Shown: positions 62,708 through 63,273 of the stretch, piece by piece
Layout of the letters: the number at the start of each line of letters is the position of its first letter
How positions within the stretch are numbered: the first letter of the stretch is position 1
Origin: an uncultured Saprospiraceae bacterium
Lineage (GTDB): Bacteria > Bacteroidota > Bacteroidia > Chitinophagales > Saprospiraceae
Direction: 5' to 3'
DNA length: 63,273 nt
Assembly: GCA_938003955.1 (NCBI GenBank)
Contig: CALKXE010000070.1
Location: 1 to 63,273, forward strand
Notes under the pieces: generated by a model
Seen by the model: the letters and a program-made list of their open reading frames with translations, nothing else
Databases searched by the model: none
Told to the model about the DNA's origin: nothing
Position numbers and translations under genes: made by a program

Positions 62708-62950
62708 ATGAGTCAAGATCAATCTACCAATTTCCAATTCCTTGATAAGGAATTCCCTATTCTCTTTAGTCTTACGTTAGGTGCGGAGTATAATCTATAT
62801 CAAGATCCTAATGTCAGTCTATTTAAGTTGCGTCAATTCGTAGAGAAACTCTCGGATACACTGTTCAATGAACATAACTTGTATTTCCCTGAGCCTAATA
62901 CTGTGGCAAAACGAATCAAAGAACTAGAATACAAAGGATACCGAAGTTGA
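62708..62950 (+). pseudogene. N-terminal fragment of a type I restriction subunit HsdR
   Basis: The 80 residues (FQFLDKEFPILFSLTLGAEYNLYQDPNVSLFKLRQFVEKLSDTLF) match the DUF4145-type helical domain that opens many HsdR proteins. A full HsdR has around 1000 residues with nuclease and helicase domains, all missing here. The natural sequence seems to run to about EYKG. It then breaks into YRS and a stop, exactly where an hsdS-like frame begins. The fragment is therefore a remnant joined to another gene by deletion or recombination. A free-standing small protein is possible but less likely. Confidence 0.7.
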
Positions 62951-63273
62951 TCGAGGAGTTTCGGCAGAGTGTGTTGACGCAGGCTGTGACTGGGAAGTTG
63001 ACGGAGGATTGGCGAGTTGGGAAGGAGTTGGGGGAATGGGAGGAGAAGGCCTTAAAAGATATTTGCTCATCAATTACAGATGGAGATCATCAAGCACCTC
63101 CGAAATCAGCGGAAGGAATACCTTTTTTAGTGATTTCGAATGTCAGCAATGGAACACTTGATATTTCTCGAGCGACTAGATTTGTTCCAATAGAATATTT
63201 TGAAAATCTTAAAGACTCTAGAAAACCAGATGAAAATACAATATTGTATACAGTTACCGGATCATTTGGAATT
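62947..63273 (+). CDS. hsdS: Type I restriction specificity subunit HsdS, partial at both ends
   Basis: The frame is open to the window edge (109 codons). It starts inside the conserved HsdS segment LIEEFRQSVLTQAVTGKLTEDW, which normally precedes a target-recognition domain. It continues with DICSSITDGDHQAPP, GIPFLVISNVSNG and ILYTVTGSFGI, classic for one recognition domain. I place the start at TTG 62947 only because its bases overlap the stop of the hsdR fragment (TTGA); no proper start is visible. The conserved part (62941-63050) is GC-richer than its flanks, as in hsdS segments that recombine. It directs DNA recognition by a type I restriction-modification complex if expressed. Confidence 0.8.
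   Translation, partial: MIEEFRQSVLTQAVTGKLTEDWRVGKELGEWEEKALKDICSSITDGDHQAPPKSAEGIPFLVISNVSNGTLDISRATRFVPIEYFENLKDSRKPDENTILYTVTGSFGI

Overview
The window looks like chromosomal DNA of a low-GC Bacteroidota bacterium. At least five secreted proteins end in the C-terminal sorting domain of the type IX secretion system (T9SS). Gene starts lack AGGAGG-type Shine-Dalgarno sequences, as is normal for the phylum. One promoter (TTTG, 19 nt, TACTTTTG at 42051-42081) fits the Bacteroidota -33/-7 consensus. Several families are typical of the phylum. I cannot name a genus from sequence alone.

Layout. 1-4241: the end of a large T9SS adhesin-like protein with leucine-rich-like repeats and MopE-like repeats, then an unknown cytoplasmic protein. 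4332-7889 (minus strand): an ECF sigma factor with a membrane/beta-barrel partner, and a large lipoprotein. 8112-11128: small genes, an AHSA1-type protein, a lyase-like jelly-roll T9SS protein, and a membrane protein with an XRE regulator. 11323-16389: a xylan module (xylulokinase, xylose isomerase, secreted GH10 xylanase). 16846-19945: a T9SS protein and a lipoprotein that looks broken by a stop codon and a frameshift. 20055-22567: DMT permease, PBP4-type peptidase, small zinc-finger-like membrane protein. 22568-23229: GC-richer non-coding stretch. 23230-25498 (minus): ECF sigma factor with a DUF6768-like membrane protein, and an Rnl5-type RNA ligase.

26369-31505: WG-repeat-like protein, a membrane-anchored conserved protein, and a 5'-nucleotidase split over two genes. 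31584-37943: mostly housekeeping genes (LptF/G permease, uracil-DNA glycosylase-like protein, M42 peptidase, pyrE, Nudix hydrolase, DUF368 polyprenyl-phosphate transporter, ribosomal protein bS21, small basic protein). 38266-48611: envelope and peptidase genes (LysM/DPBB protein, 3-hydroxyacyl-CoA dehydrogenase, HerA-like ATPase, M23, M14 and S9 peptidases). 48632-61028: two unknown envelope proteins, PhoD-like phosphatase, saccharopine/alanine dehydrogenase-like enzyme, a giant alpha-2-macroglobulin with a thioester motif, and a DUF502 protein.

The last 2.2 kb are the most mobile-looking. They hold an inverted-repeat element and an initiator tRNA gene whose 3' end is duplicated exactly 400 bp away, with a GIY-YIG endonuclease gene and little else in between. 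The window ends in a broken type I restriction locus, where the start of hsdR is joined to an hsdS reading frame. The GIY-YIG/tRNA micro-element and the hsdR/hsdS junction are the observations most worth following up.
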